Source: Amanita rubescens | Taxonomy: Eukaryota; Basidiomycota; Agaricomycetes; Agaricales; Amanitaceae | Assembly (NCBI GenBank): GCA_015039365.1 | Contig: WION01000243.1 | Span: 1-64,000 of the forward strand | DNA length: 64,000 bases | Direction of reading: 5' to 3' | Shown here: positions 33,139-45,002 of the stretch, piece by piece | How the letters are laid out: each line of letters begins with the position of its first letter | How positions within the stretch are numbered: position 1 is the first letter of the stretch | Translations under genes and position numbers: made by a program | The notes under the pieces: generated by a model | Database searches by the model: none | Seen by the model: only the letters and a program-made list of their open reading frames with translations | Told to the model about the DNA's origin: nothing

Positions 33139-34384
33139 ATGTCCACCTTGACTTTCAGTTCCTTATCACTACTATGCAGCGGTTTTCTTAAAACCGGTTT
33201 GGATTGCATGAACAACGAGACAAACCGGACCATAGAACACGTTGAGAATGCGAACGCCCAGCTCTTGGTTTTTGAGAAGGTTCCTGAGGAGCGTCGTATA
33301 GTTGGAAACGGGACAACTAGGACTAGGACCGACTCACTCAAGATCCTTAGAGAGATGCTAAACAACGCCCCCAACGTTATGTCGCGTGCGCGGTAATTTG
33401 TTGCAACTATCGTGAGAAAAAATTGGTTATGTATGTTGGCATCCGCGTTTTCTTGTATGTCTCTTACTACTTCCTCGCTCATCATTTACCGGCAGTTAAG
33501 GGCGTATATAAAAATAAAGTGCCTTCCGTTAGTACCTTGGGTGAAACAGGAACATCGATGACCGTTATGGAAGAAGAGAGAGAATCCCCATTTCCTCCAA
33601 CTCGTATGTTTTTTGTTCGAACTAAAATTTGATTTTTACGTCCAAAACAGCTCAAAGAGCGTCAAGCAAACAAATGTGCCGTGATAGAACCAGCATCTGG
33701 CAGTAAGATTTCGACCATTGGCGCCCGGATTATTCGAAGGTCGAGTCACTCGCTAAAGCGAACAAATCAAATCCAGGATTGGTCAGTACTCATTCTCTCA
33801 TCTTCTCATTCCGTATGCCTCTGAGAGCCTCTTGTAGGATATCTCTTTGCCGGAGACTTAAGACATCCTCTGGCATTATGCCGACCTTTCGAGCGTCTTG
33901 AAAATATTGTAGATTTTGATTTGCCAAGTAATGGAATATTGTTAGAGAAATCAATGCATTATGCATTTGACAACTTTGAATAGCGCTTTGAAGCAACGGT
34001 CTGTACTCCCATAATTCAATGTTTTCTACTAGCTCACTCCAATAGAACGAACCCGATGTGTACAACGTGAAGTGGCTCTCAGAGTTTCCCGAGACAATCT
34101 GGGCACTTTGCGGCAGTCGTCAGGTAACATTCACAGATCACTCAGAGGCTATCCCTCTCCCAAACGCCCGGTTCCTGGCAATTCATGCACCTCTTGCCAA
34201 GGTCCTTCTTTTGAGTGGTGCGGCGGAACCTTTGGATCTTGTTATGGACAGGTTCGATTTTGGATCTTCTCCTGTGCCCTCCGAGAAGAGCGCTGATCTT
34301 GACATTCGATTGTCGCTTCTCGATCTAAATGCTGAATTTTGCCACCGACATGTATTTAGAATGACCAGACCAGATGAGCCTTGA
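33139..34384 (+). pseudogene. HNH-family multicopy gene, broken (copy 1)
   Basis: The 5' part reads LVFEKVPEERRIVGNGTTRT and DSLKILREMLNNAP, the N-terminal helix bundle of an agaricomycete family that carries an HNH endonuclease core. A 13-bp deletion at 33372/33373 shifts the frame before RYVACAVICCNYREK. Then comes ERQANKCAVIEPASGSKIS at the place of the Cys/Val strand of the HNH motif, DLPSNGILLEKSMHYAFDNF with N, N, L and H in HNH-like spacing, an in-frame TAG at 33981-33983 where the family has Trp, and RFEATV. The last part (IPLPNARFLAIHAPLAKVLL, LSGAAEPLDLVMD) is well preserved. A frame shift plus a nonsense codon mark it as dead. A related copy with different damage lies at 58306. Confidence 0.65.
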
Positions 34385-34484
34385 CGCATACGCTTCAAGG
34401 CTAAATCTTACCCGGATTATAATCTACTACTGAGCCCATTTGCCGTATGCTTTTGGCGCTGTGTAATGCAACTATGCACGACTT

Positions 34485-34624
34485 GGATACAGTTCATGTC
34501 TGCTAGATTATACAGAGTGTTTTAAAGATGTTGAGTAAAACGATGATTTATTACTTGATTATCTGCCATTCCGATTATTATTACAGTATTGGTGTCGCTA
34601 TCGTACAGTTGCGTTACAAGGATG
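34485..34624 (+). pseudogene. Duplicated MLH1 3' end and UTR relic
   Basis: About 34507-34624 aligns to 31088-31217: TATACAGAGTGTTTTAAAGA then TGTTGAGTAAAACGATGATT corresponds to the codons for KVFERC plus stop of MLH1. The following GATTATCTGCCATT, TTATTACAGTA and GCTATCGTA tracts match its 3' flank. Only the last few codons and the UTR are present, ending against the true TAO3/PAG1 3' end 53 bp further on. Confidence 0.85.
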
Positions 34625-34676
34625 CAAGAGTCTAATAGATAAATATGTTGCACAGCAATAAAGCACGAATGAAGAA

Positions 34677-37600
34677 CTAGCGAAGGCGTTTGCCATTCTT
34701 AGAGCGTAAAACATTAGGAGAGTCAAAAATGAAAGCGTCGTCCTCCGAGTCCGAGTCCGAATCGTCAGATTCTTCATCAAATAGACCACCGCGGCTACCA
34801 ACCCTAAAAACATCCAAGAAAGGGGTCTGAGGAATGTCTGCTACCGTTGCTGCTGCTGTGGATTTAGCCAGAATCGCTGCCACTCGCGCCTCCAGGCGTC
34901 GATTTGGTGTTGGCGGTGCCTTTCTTGCTCGAGATGGCCCTTCTTGGAAGAAACTTGTCAAATCGTGCAGGTCTTTAACGAGACCGCCCAAATCGTCCTC
35001 TGTCGCGGACTGTAAATCCGCCAGGGCCTCTACTTCCGGCTCGAAATCAATGCGAGATGGACGCGTCGGCATAGAGCAAGTGTCAAAGACAGCACCAACG
35101 TTGGCTCGGCACGTCTCTCGCTGTGGCTCAACCTGTGGAATACACCATCCAGATTCCTCAGGAACTCCGAAAATGGTGGTAGCTGTGTCAGAATTCTGGA
35201 GGGTCTGGATGTGCATGCTCATTCGGAGAACATGCTTCGCGGTTGGTCCACGATTCAACAAGACCATGGGCTCCTCAAGGACATCAAGTGCTTGCATTGC
35301 AAGATCGGTCTCCAGCAAGCGTAGCAAAGGCATAAGTAGTTCCGACCCCAACAGTTCGAACGGGTTGCGTGTTTCTCGCTGCTGGAAAAGCAGTTTCAAG
35401 ATTTGCATGGAATGAATCCGTAGCCACCGTTCGTGATTCAGGACCAAGCTCAATAACAGGGTGACAACCTCTGTCCACTGTTCGCTACCGTAGTGTTCAC
35501 GAAGGCTTGAGACTGACTGACGCAGGAAGTCGTCCTTGGTTCTGAAGCTATTCTTGGCAAAAGAGGCCATGATTCTTTGTATGCTTGGGCGTCCTTCTTT
35601 CGTGACCAGACTACTGACATTCTGAGCAAACACTTTTAGAGTATCATCCTGTTTCTCGGATGTCATTGCATGTAGACACCATGGTAGCAACAACGTGTAC
35701 AAATCCCGTACACGCCCTGGGGATGGGTCTACAAGACGATTGTCTTGTTTATTCGTCGAGAGACGAAGTAGAGTTTTAAAAGTCAACCCCGACGTAACGG
35801 ACGAACGCAAGCCTTTGAGTAATAAAGGCTGAAGGCACGCAGGCCCAGACCAATTCTTCGGCTGATGTGACAAGAGGAAGTCGGTAGTGCTAGAATCCAG
35901 AGGGAATCTTGTTAAGATTGAGTTTAAGAGTAGAAGCACTTGGCGGAACTCTCTTTCGACGGTAGTTGAAAGACAAGCGCATGTACTCCAGAAAAGTTGG
36001 GGCAACAGGTTCCTGTCAACATCTTCCATTTCGACAATAGCTGAAATGGTTCGTATGATCTCGCAGTTGAAAGGCTCAATATTCTCTTCCACAGGTGCCG
36101 AAATAGTGTTGGACAGTCTCCCCAACAAAAGCGCCATATCACTTTGTTTTACACGCGGTGCCAAGGCTCGGAAAATTTGAAGCGATCGAAATGCATTCTG
36201 GCGAATAGAGCAAGACGTTCCCCAAGTCAGGGCAACAGAACCCCACGACTCCGTTAAAGAGGGGAATAGGGGATCCAACAACTCTACGACCTGAGCGCAG
36301 AGCCATTTGAGCTTGGGTCCCAAATCAGCTTCCGGTTCATCTTCTTTCCAATAATGAGACTCGGCCTCCTGCTCCAACTGGTTAAGTGCATCGCGAGCAG
36401 TTGGCTGACCACGAGCAATTGTCCGATCGGGTAGTTCGTCTAACCCAGGAATCCAAGATCTGATGAGTTGAAAAAGCATGCGTTGAGCTCGACAGCGTAC
36501 TTGAGAGTTACGGTGATCAAGATGAATTACAAGCACGTGAAGCAGCGTAGGTAAACGTGTCTTCAACTCCCAGTGACGCTGCAAGGCGACATCAGTCAAA
36601 AACAGCCAAGCAAATTGCGCAGAACCAAGTTGTAGGCGAGGTTGTTCAGCAAACAATGCATCAAGTTCTGACCATAATTCCACGTCCTGAGCTTCAGGGA
36701 ACGTTAATTTGTGATCGATGGTAGGTAGCATGCGAGCAGGCTCGATCATGGAGCATAGGTCGTCGAATATTTGGCGTCCAACGTGGGTCTGACAAAGAGA
36801 GGCGACAATATTGGCAGCGCAGGAAATGAAGGCAGCGCTTCCAATCTTATGAGATTGCTCAAGGAGGAATCTGATCGTGGCATGACCATTCGATTGGCAA
36901 GGAGGCTCCACCAATCTCGACCAAATGGTCAGAATCTGTTCGCAATGGGTTTGTCCAAACCGCAGAGTTAAGGATATAAGGTGATAAAGTGCGAGTGTCC
37001 CGCCCTGCGACAGGCTTTGCTTGTCCTCTGTTAAGAGCTGGATATTTGGTATCCAGGACTCCAGGCCTTGTAGCATTAGTAGAACGATCACAGTCTTATT
37101 CTTGTCCTCTGGCAGAGTTGGCAGCCAGATAGCTACACGAACGAGTATATCGTGGGCTTGGTTCGGGTGTTCGCCAGCGAGAAAGTCTGCAATGAGACGG
37201 TGCGCATGAAGATATGTCCCCGAAGCTAAGCTACAGACGAATGGTTCAAAGTTGAACATTGAAAGCAGGCCGTTGGATTTGACATGCAACGATTCCAACA
37301 TATTAAATGCGCGTCGGCGAATCTCTGTGGAAGGATTACACAAGTTCGTCAATCCCAGACAGATGACTTGTCCAAATGAAAAACCGTGCTCTTCCTGGTA
37401 GCAGACGACGTCTGAGAGGACTTCAAAAAAGCGACCACCGGACTCGGGCTGATCTGATGAAACTGCAGCCCGCTTCAATGCCTCGGTTATCAGCTCTGCA
37501 TTCAACGGGTTAGAAACGAGAATGGTGGATAGTGCCTTTCTGTAATCGCGAGCTGCTCAGTGCCTTCTCGCGAATGAAAAGCTATACACTTACTTCCCCC

Positions 37601-40600
37601 TTTCCTGATTCAGGTTGTTCGAAGAGGATAAGATGGCGAAGAGCCGGTCTAACACCGCGCACGCCGTTAACGGCTTCAGGAATTCTGCCGGAGGGCGATC
37701 CGTAGGCGAGTTAGCCGAAAGATCTGGTGGAAAGAAGGCCTTGGGCTGAAAATGAACTCATCAAATCATATCAAATAGAAATCATCGGGAGTTGGCCTAC
37801 ACAAAGCGATGTCAAAGCCCCAATAGCAGCCTGAGAGAGTGAAGTCGACTCTCTTTTGAACCGCTCTACGAAATCTGCTGGGCTTTGTGAACTAGAGGCG
37901 ACAGCTCTCTGCATCAGAATAAACCGCTGTTTGGCAGAATCAGCTTGAGGGCCCAATTGGCACCAATCTTCGCACAGGTGGTACAAGGTCAGATGCATGT
38001 TCGGGGGTATAAATCGGTCAGAGTCCTTCAGCGTTGCAAGGCCATCAAACAGGCGCTCAACCAATCCACAGAAATATTGACGCAACAGTTGAAGGGTGTG
38101 ATTGTTGCGGACATCCGGCGCCGCTAGAAACGCTTGCGTGTTGCGCACAAACTTGAGAACGTTTGCCAGAGCGGCTTGCCTACCCGTCGCCCGCTGTTGA
38201 TGGAGTAGATGCGCCGTTAGATAATAAATTCGCGCCACGGCAGCATGAAGCCGCTCTTGTCGCCTGGATCGATCTATTGATAACGAGGCTCCTGCTGTCT
38301 TGGTTTTTGAATCATCGTGTACTTGACGGTTGCCAAGGATCTCCCCAACCTTAGCCCTTGGATCATCGTAAAATTGCCGACTGGCTAGGAGGCTTAGGTC
38401 CTCCAATAGCTGAGGATAAGCGATGGATGGGAATGAGCTGATACACAAGACAGCCGTATCACGGAAATGCATGTACTCGGAGTCCAAGAATGGGGTGAGA
38501 TATCGGAACAGTCCGCGGGTTGTCGAGAGTCGTTCCCGTTCAAATGCAGCATCAGATGGGACCTGTGTATGTTCCCTGTTCAGGGGTCCAGGTCGTAAAG
38601 GCTCTGATACCATGGCAGTGGCACACAGCACCTTAACCCAGGTGTACCATTGGTCGACAAGTGGTTTTTGTTCCTTCAAGAGCCTGAGGCCATCGCTCAA
38701 GCTTGCAGGACTGCGACCAGACAGTCCAGGTGGAACTCTACTGCTCAGACCGGCCACCAGAGAAATCGTGGGATGAAGGCGAGGGACGGCAGCAATTAGA
38801 CTCTCCCGCACAGAGAACAACGATTGACTGTACGTGTCCAGTGCCAACTGCATAAGCTGAGGGAAAATGTACCGCCAAATTTTGCGATCCTTATCGGAAT
38901 CGCTTTCAGCAATGCGTAGAGGAATATCCTGATACTTGGACTGACGCCAATGATCCAGTCTAGTTTGCTCAGTCACGTCAAATAGTTCGTTGAAACCATC
39001 CAAGTATGTTTTGTCGTAATGCTTTCCCTGCAAGCACTCGACCATGTGAAGATTGAAGGTTATGGTACCATTCACTTCCGGATTTGACTCCAGTTCCGAA
39101 AGGAAGTCGCTTAAACAGCGAATAGTTTTTACACCAGACGAATGGATAGACCACGTCTCGTGAACCATGAGAAACATAGCTCCTGACTCAACCTCTCGGA
39201 GACGAGCAGTGATAGCCTGCTCTTCCTTGACCAAAAAGTCTTTTGGTTGCTGCAACAGACCTTTGACCCAGTTATCAACGATAGAGACCCACAAGTACAG
39301 CAATTGAGGGACCTCTACCAGCAGCTTGGTGATTGGGCCCTCCGAGATACGAGTGGCGCTAAAAAGGAAATGGTGGAAACGAGAGATGATCGTGAGCGCG
39401 TTGTTCCTATCTGACATGAACCGCTTCAATGCATCGCTTGCTGCATCGCACAGCGCGGGCTCCACATGAATTACAGCATGTAACAACATTTCGATAGCGT
39501 CGGAGAGAGGAATGGAGGAATGATAAAAGCGTGGCCATGATTCAAAGCACGTCCGCAATAGATTGATATGTGAGGTATACATGCCAGGGTAGCCAACGAG
39601 AGTTCCGTCCATATGTCGCTTGACCACGAAGTTGTGTGACTCCTCGTACGGGACGGCTGAACGTTGATAATACCATTGTTCGTCGAGTATAGACATAGGG
39701 CCAACCACCTTTGCGCAATGAGACGCAATGATTGCCAAAGCAGACATGCAGCGGTCAACGAGGGACGAAACGCCGAACTTGGCAAGCACGGCTGGGGTAA
39801 CATAATCGGAAGACGAGGGATAATCATCTGAAGGAGGAAAGTTCGTAAAATCATGCCCGGAGGGCCAAACGGGGGCTGCATTTTCTTTTTCCAATGCGTG
39901 CAACGATAATAACAGTGCATGCACTGCAATCGTCGCTCGTTCGGGGGCTAGGTGATGGGCAACGTTCGAAGGCTGACGATTAATGGCGGGCTCTTGCATT
40001 AATTCCAAGCAGTGTTCTTGTCCATATTCCGAATGTCGAGATACGATGAAATGAACGATGTAAACGAATGGTTCAAGGCGATCTTCTGGAGGGTAAATCG
40101 TTTGTTTGTTGGGAGGGAAAAAGTGCTTGAGCAGTGTATCCAGCTTAGTGGTTGTCGTAGAGGCAGATTCGGGGCAGCGGTACAAGTAAGTCCAGAATAA
40201 CCTTAAGATCCCATTCATAATCATCGTCCGCGTACTTTTTTCCTAGCAAGAGTTCTAGCGATGGGTACCATGAGAAAAAGCTGAAACTACCTTTAATTTG
40301 GATATCGAAGCTTCCAAACACGACATCCAGTTCTTTAGAAAAAAGGCCTGAGGTGCCACACACAAACTAATAATGGCCAGGGGGAAAGCTGATTGCCAAT
40401 AGCGTGGCTTGGCCATCATCTCCCTTGCCTTTGGGAAAATGGTCTCTATGGCTTTTCCCCATTGGGGATGATTAATTTCCGCCTGGGCAGTCTTGTAGAG
40501 AGTTCAGGATCCGCGTAGAAAGTGTCAAGGCATGCGCCGTACCTTTCCGATCGGATGCAGAAGTTGAACAAGAATATCTGCAAACGCAATCTTCAAGCGT

Positions 40601-42286
40601 TGTCCATGCGCGTGAGCAAATGATTTCGATAACGATTCCAGGAACTCTGCGCCCTCTTCAAATGCTTCAGGTGGCCAGACCTACACCTACGTCAGTACCA
40701 GGTCCGACAAGCCGTGACTTCGCCCTTACCTTGATTTGTATGTGCTGCAGGCCCTTCAGTAGGTATTCGCACCTCAGATCATGATCCTTCGGAACCTGGC
40801 CAGATGACAAAGTGCCCAGCTCGGCCAAAAAGCGGTCGGTAACGCTCATGAACCTATCATGCGTAAGGATAACAAATTCGAGCTTTCTGGGTTAGCTCGT
40901 ACCTAAAATTAGCGATATGCCCCAGTAAGATGGCATAAAGTTCATTATTAGCTCGCTGGTTACCCGACTGATGCAAGAGCTTCATCTCGGGTCGCCTAAA
41001 CTGATCAAACGTCGTCTCCTCCAGCGTATAACCCATTACGTCTCCGAGAGCATCCTTTGGTAACGATTGCAACACAGCAATGAGTGCACGGCACATGATG
41101 TAGATGGAAGCCAGAGATTTGCGTTCGTTGAGAAGACCAGGTATGTCATGCATTCGTATTGTGCGAGCCGTTGTCGGTGATCGCGTGGTGTGCACCCTAA
41201 TGATTTCCGAACCGACATTTTCATTCTGACTGCGTCTCCAGCGCATGATGGAATCAATGACAGCTTTGGAATGTTTTTGTGCGATCTTGCCTAGCGAGAG
41301 AAGAATGTCGTCAAATTTGGTGTCAACACCATTACCCATGCAATCCGCTAATGGCGTTTCTTGTTCCTAAACTTGGTCAATTGATGGTCGTAGGCCATGT
41401 CAGCATGCGCACCAGAGGCAAACGAAGAAAATAATCAATCTTCCCCTCGGCAGAGTCAGCGAAACGGATGAACACGGCATGAAGTGCAAAATCTGAAGGA
41501 GTCTTTGGATTCATGACAACCTTGTCCTCCTCAAAGTCAGAACCGGGAGGAGTGTCGCTTTGGTGAACGTGGCCAAATCCGTTGGGCACTCGTGGCACTG
41601 GAGGAGGCGACGTGGGAGTAAATGGATGCCCAGGTTCACTACCGTCCGACGCCGCATGGTAGAAAGAGCCCGTTTGGGAATGATGCGACTTGGAATGTGC
41701 ATGGTGTTTTGACTTTGAGGTTTTCGCAGTGGGTGTAGGGGGGCGCGGATATCCAGCGGATGTCGCGCTCCGAGATGTGGTGTGATTCAGGGATGATGTG
41801 GACCGATTGAAGGGGTTCTTCAAAATTGGATAGGGCTGATGGTCTAATTGCGGAACGGGAGGAACGTCAGATAGTTTGCCAGTTTTGAAGGCATTCCGAA
41901 TAGATGCAAAGGACGGCTTTTTAGAGAAGGGAGAAGTACTAGTCGTGGTTATGGAAGATTGAGAAGAATGAGCGAAAGGCGTAGACCTAGTGGTGACGCG
42001 TGGAAAGCCTGAGCTCGAGCCAGCAGAATCCGCGGAAGCGGCCGAGCCACCTCGACTGTGAGAGGGAAAATAGCTGCGGTCGTGGAATCCGAAAGCCGTT
42101 GTTACGGTTGGTGAGTCCAAAACCGAGCCAAAAGCACCTGTGCCAAAGCCATGACCAGCAGAGCGACCGAAAAGCGTAGGTGCGGCGTTGTACTCCTCGT
42201 CATCAAAGTCTGGGGCGATGTCAGCGAGTAGGAGAAGCAAAGGCATGATACAAACCTGGGATCGTAATTTGGATGGGTTCGCTCAT
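34677..42286 (-). CDS. TAO3: TAO3/MOR2/PAG1 (Furry family) cell-morphogenesis scaffold
   Basis: Furry-family proteins are very large HEAT/ARM-like scaffolds of the RAM/MOR network that hold NDR kinases at sites of polar growth. The first exon MSEPIQITIP joins DFDDEEYNAAPTLFGRS and a Ser/Pro-rich leader (PFSKKPSFASIRNAFKTGKL, FTPTSPPPVPRVPNGFGH). The conserved N-terminal domain follows: SDFALHAVFIRFADSAEGKI, KFDDILLSLGKIAQKHSKAV and ALIAVLQSLPKDALGDVMGY. Then come LLLGKKYADDDYEWDLKVIL and a very long helical body including HLAPERATIAVHALLLSLHA and a second large exon from 37505 to 34677. The C terminus is acidic (DEESDDSDSDSEDDAFIFDS) and ends GKRLR. About eight exons, over 2,200 residues. It is convergent with MLH1, and its 3' end is duplicated at 32701. 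Confidence 0.9.
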
Positions 42287-42955
42287 GGTCGTCTAAAGCA
42301 ATACCAGCTGCTGGCACTGACTACAGGAAAAGAGTCAGGGTTAAGCGGATGCCCGCAAACAGGCTGTAATGACTGTTGCTGACGTAACTAAACACTGGTT
42401 ACCCAGGCAACGTATTATTCCCTTGCATGCCACAGCTGGGGAGGCTGGATTTTGCCGCTCGCAAAATCCGGTGAAAACACAATGCACATTGCTCGATGTT
42501 TAAATTTAGCCTCACATTTCACAAGCAAAACTTTAATTTTCAATAAGGGTTTTGCATGCACTAATTTACATTGGAATCTTTACATTGTTTTCATTACAAT
42601 ACATTATGTTTTGCATTGCATTTTACCATATGCAGAACACATCCAACATTTGAAGTCTGGCCACATGCAAAACTTTTGATTTTATTTTGAATTTTGCAGT
42701 CAGCGTTTACCATCATGTAAAATGGACATAAAGATTTATTGTTCTGCAGTGTGAAAAATGAGTGGCAAAGCACTTCGTGCACTGCAGCGTGGCCAGCGTA
42801 CGATAGTGTCTAGCCAGCGCGCGGTCAGCGCTGTTCAGCAGAGCGGGTTCCTGTCAGTTACGTGTGTATTTCCTTTTAATTATTTTGGCGGTAATAAGTT
42901 GACTGATAGCCATCCAATCAAAAAAGCCCGTCCTTCTGTTGGGCTTTCCACCGAT
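42287..42955. other. AT-rich spacer with short inverted repeats
   Basis: No gene is supported. From about 42470 to 42760 the DNA is AT-rich and full of GTTTTGCATG/CATGCAAAAC words; one such pair (42549-42558 and 42664-42673) could form a hairpin. This looks like a small MITE-like or decayed element, but no target duplication was found. The part near 42956 must include the promoter of the dehydrogenase relic. Confidence 0.4.
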
Positions 42956-44143
42956 ATGAGCGCTCCCCGACGTGTGGCAATAGTGACCGGCGCCGCCTCT
43001 GGTATTGGAAAAGCAATCTCTATCAGACTCGCAAGCAATGGCTTCAACGTAGCATTGAACGATCTCCCCGGGTCACTCGACAAGCTGAAAGAGGTCGCTG
43101 ATCTGGCCTCACAGCACGGCATTGACACTATGTTGGTTCCAGGGGATGTCTCATCTGAAGCAGACGTGGAGAAGATAGTTGACGACGCTGTTACACATTT
43201 CGGCGGTCTTGACATGGTTCGTTCCCTCAGTGATCAGCAGGGAATGCATGCCAACTAATAGAAATCATATTATCAGATGATAGCCAATGCAGGTATAATG
43301 GAACGACGACCACTTACAGTACTTGAGAGTGCGCACGATCTACTCCGCAATATGATTTTTCGATGCCAATGACGACTCGGCGCAGTTACGATGGAACAAT
43401 GGGATAGGATCTTCGCAGTCAATGCACGCGGAACTTTTCTGTGCTACAAATATGCGGTCCGACAAATGATCCAGCAAGGACGTGGAGGACGCATTGTAGG
43501 CGCATCATCAACAGCGGGTCTGAGGGGATCGCCGCTGTGGCCTCATTACTCTGCAACCAAATTTGCCGTCCGAGGTTTAACGCAAGCAGTTGATAAGTCT
43601 TGGCTTGTTCTGTAAACCGCTGAACAGCTTGGAAAACATGGAATTACGATCGCGGGAGGTTCTTTGTTTCGTTATACTCGTTCTACATTGAAAATTTGAC
43701 AAATGATGTTAAAGGCATTCAAAGCACGCACCGCACTAGGCTACGAAGGGCAACCAGAGGATGTAGCAAATGTTGTCTCTTTCCTTGTATCGGAGAACGC
43801 TGGATATATCACTGGTCAAGCAGTCAGTTTTCTCCACCGGGGATTTAGAAAAATTCTAAACGTACCGCTCTTCTAGATACCAGTCAATGGCGGGTCGTAT
43901 ATGATAATATACATGTTTGAATCACTAGAATCCTCGGGTGTGGATTGCCAATCGTATGGATGGAATATATCATCAGGCGGGAGCGCGATACCTCATCTCG
44001 GTGCACGACAAACTGCGGTATCTTGTCAAAGAAGAGGACCTGTACCGTGCCACGCGTTGCGAATGTCAAGAGCGATGTATGCTCGGAACTGGGCATGTCG
44101 GGTCGTTGACAGGGTACGAAGAGCCGGATTGTACAGTGATTAA
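42956..44143 (+). pseudogene. Short-chain dehydrogenase/reductase, probably decayed
   Basis: The N-terminal three exons are intact: MSAPRRVAIVTGAASGIGKA (TGxxxGIG cofactor motif), PGDVSSEADVEKIVDDAVTH, then MIANAGIMERRPLTV (NAG motif), then MEQWDRIFAVNARGTFLCYK, with IVGASSTAGL (catalytic Ser) and YSATK (YxxxK pair). Splices at about 43215/43274 and 43330/43388 keep the frame. After RGLTQA the gene falls apart: the expected PG-containing segment is missing around 43600-43700 and the frame changes before MLKAFKARTALGYEGQPEDV. The end ITGQA-IPVNGGSY is recognisable. The frame then runs on to 44143 without family resemblance. A second frame over 43938-44147 (LRYLVKEEDLYRATR) has protein-like composition and may belong to another relic. 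Confidence 0.6.
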
Positions 44144-44240
44144 CTAGTGTTTGAATTGATAATCAACGGCAAGGAGGATATGAACCAAACCAAGCGTCGA
44201 ATTTTGAGCCTTGTATGACCAGTGCCTCTTAGGAGTCATC

Positions 44241-45002
44241 ATGGAGACCCGAAAGCCAAATCACCATGATTACGTCATACGTGCGGTCCGCACGGACCTT
44301 ACGATTTATATAAATGTCTTGACTCTTACGCTCACTTTATCGTACAACAGATCATCCCAAAGACCCCTCGCAGGCAAAACGATCACATTGGAGGTTGACA
44401 CCATTGACAACGCCAAGATTCAGGATAGCGATGAATACGCTCAGCTCAACTCTGCCATGGCTACTACTCCCTCGACCTCCACATCGTCCCCTTCTGTAAC
44501 AGTTACGGCAGATGCACTAGCCCATGCACTTGATAAAACGGGTCTGACAGAGTCGGTATCAGCGACATTGCTATATGACACACAAGTGCAGTCTGCGCAG
44601 TCGTCACAGCCCCCACCACAGTCTGCGCAGGCAGATTACCCCAGAGCCACTCTTTGGGCAGGTCCTGGGTCCTTTAACCAACCAACGTCTATCACGACGA
44701 CACCACGCCCCGACTTTTTCGATCCAGTTCGTGTCGAGAAACGCCGTAAGCTGCGGGAAATGGCGAAGGCAGATTACCCCATAGCCACTCCTTGGACAGG
44801 TCCTGGGCCCTTTAACGAAGCAACGTCTATCACGACGACACCACGCCCCGACTTTTTCGACCCAGTTCGTGTCGAGAAACGCCGTAAGCTGCGGGAGATG
44901 GCGAAGGCAGATTTCCCCAATGGCGTTAAGGAAACGCGGGTGGGGTACCTGGTCCGGGGAATGGATACGGGTGGGGAACAGGGGGAAAAGCATGGGAGGT
45001 GA
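44241..45002 (+). CDS. Chimeric open frame: ubiquitin fragment plus duplicated 46-residue module
   Basis: This open frame of about 250 codons has no introns I can define. Residues near its first quarter read AGKTITLEVDTIDNAKIQD, unmistakably the ubiquitin strand TGKTITLEVESSDTIDN...AKIQD with two in-frame losses (ESS and a Val-Lys pair). A Ser/Thr-rich linker beginning at an internal Met (about 44458) and a segment DALAHALDKTGLTESVSATL follow. Two tandem copies of a 46-residue module (44631-44768 and 44769-44906) contain ITTTPRPDFFDPVRVEKRRK. The C terminus is Gly-rich. The internal Met at 44458 may be the real start, in which case the ubiquitin piece would be 5' flank. I recognise no function. 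Confidence 0.4.
   Translation: METRKPNHHDYVIRAVRTDLTIYINVLTLTLTLSYNRSSQRPLAGKTITLEVDTIDNAKIQDSDEYAQLNSAMATTPSTSTSSPSVTVTADALAHALDKTGLTESVSATLLYDTQVQSAQSSQPPPQSAQADYPRATLWAGPGSFNQPTSITTTPRPDFFDPVRVEKRRKLREMAKADYPIATPWTGPGPFNEATSITTTPRPDFFDPVRVEKRRKLREMAKADFPNGVKETRVGYLVRGMDTGGEQGEKHGR
44631..44906 (+). repeat. Tandem duplication of a 138-bp coding module
   Basis: Two adjacent 138-bp units encode ADYPRATLWAGPGSFN... and ADYPIATPWTGPGPFN..., each ending VEKRRKLREMAK. The second halves of the units are almost identical at DNA level (ACGACGACACCACGCCCCGA and following), the first halves less so. This points to a recent in-frame tandem duplication. Confidence 0.85.

Noticed and set aside
33790..34065. 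91-codon minus-strand frame starting MYTSGSFYWSELVENI
   Set aside because: The plus strand of the same region carries the HNH-family core (DLPSNGILLEKS...H), and the minus frame is its antisense shadow.
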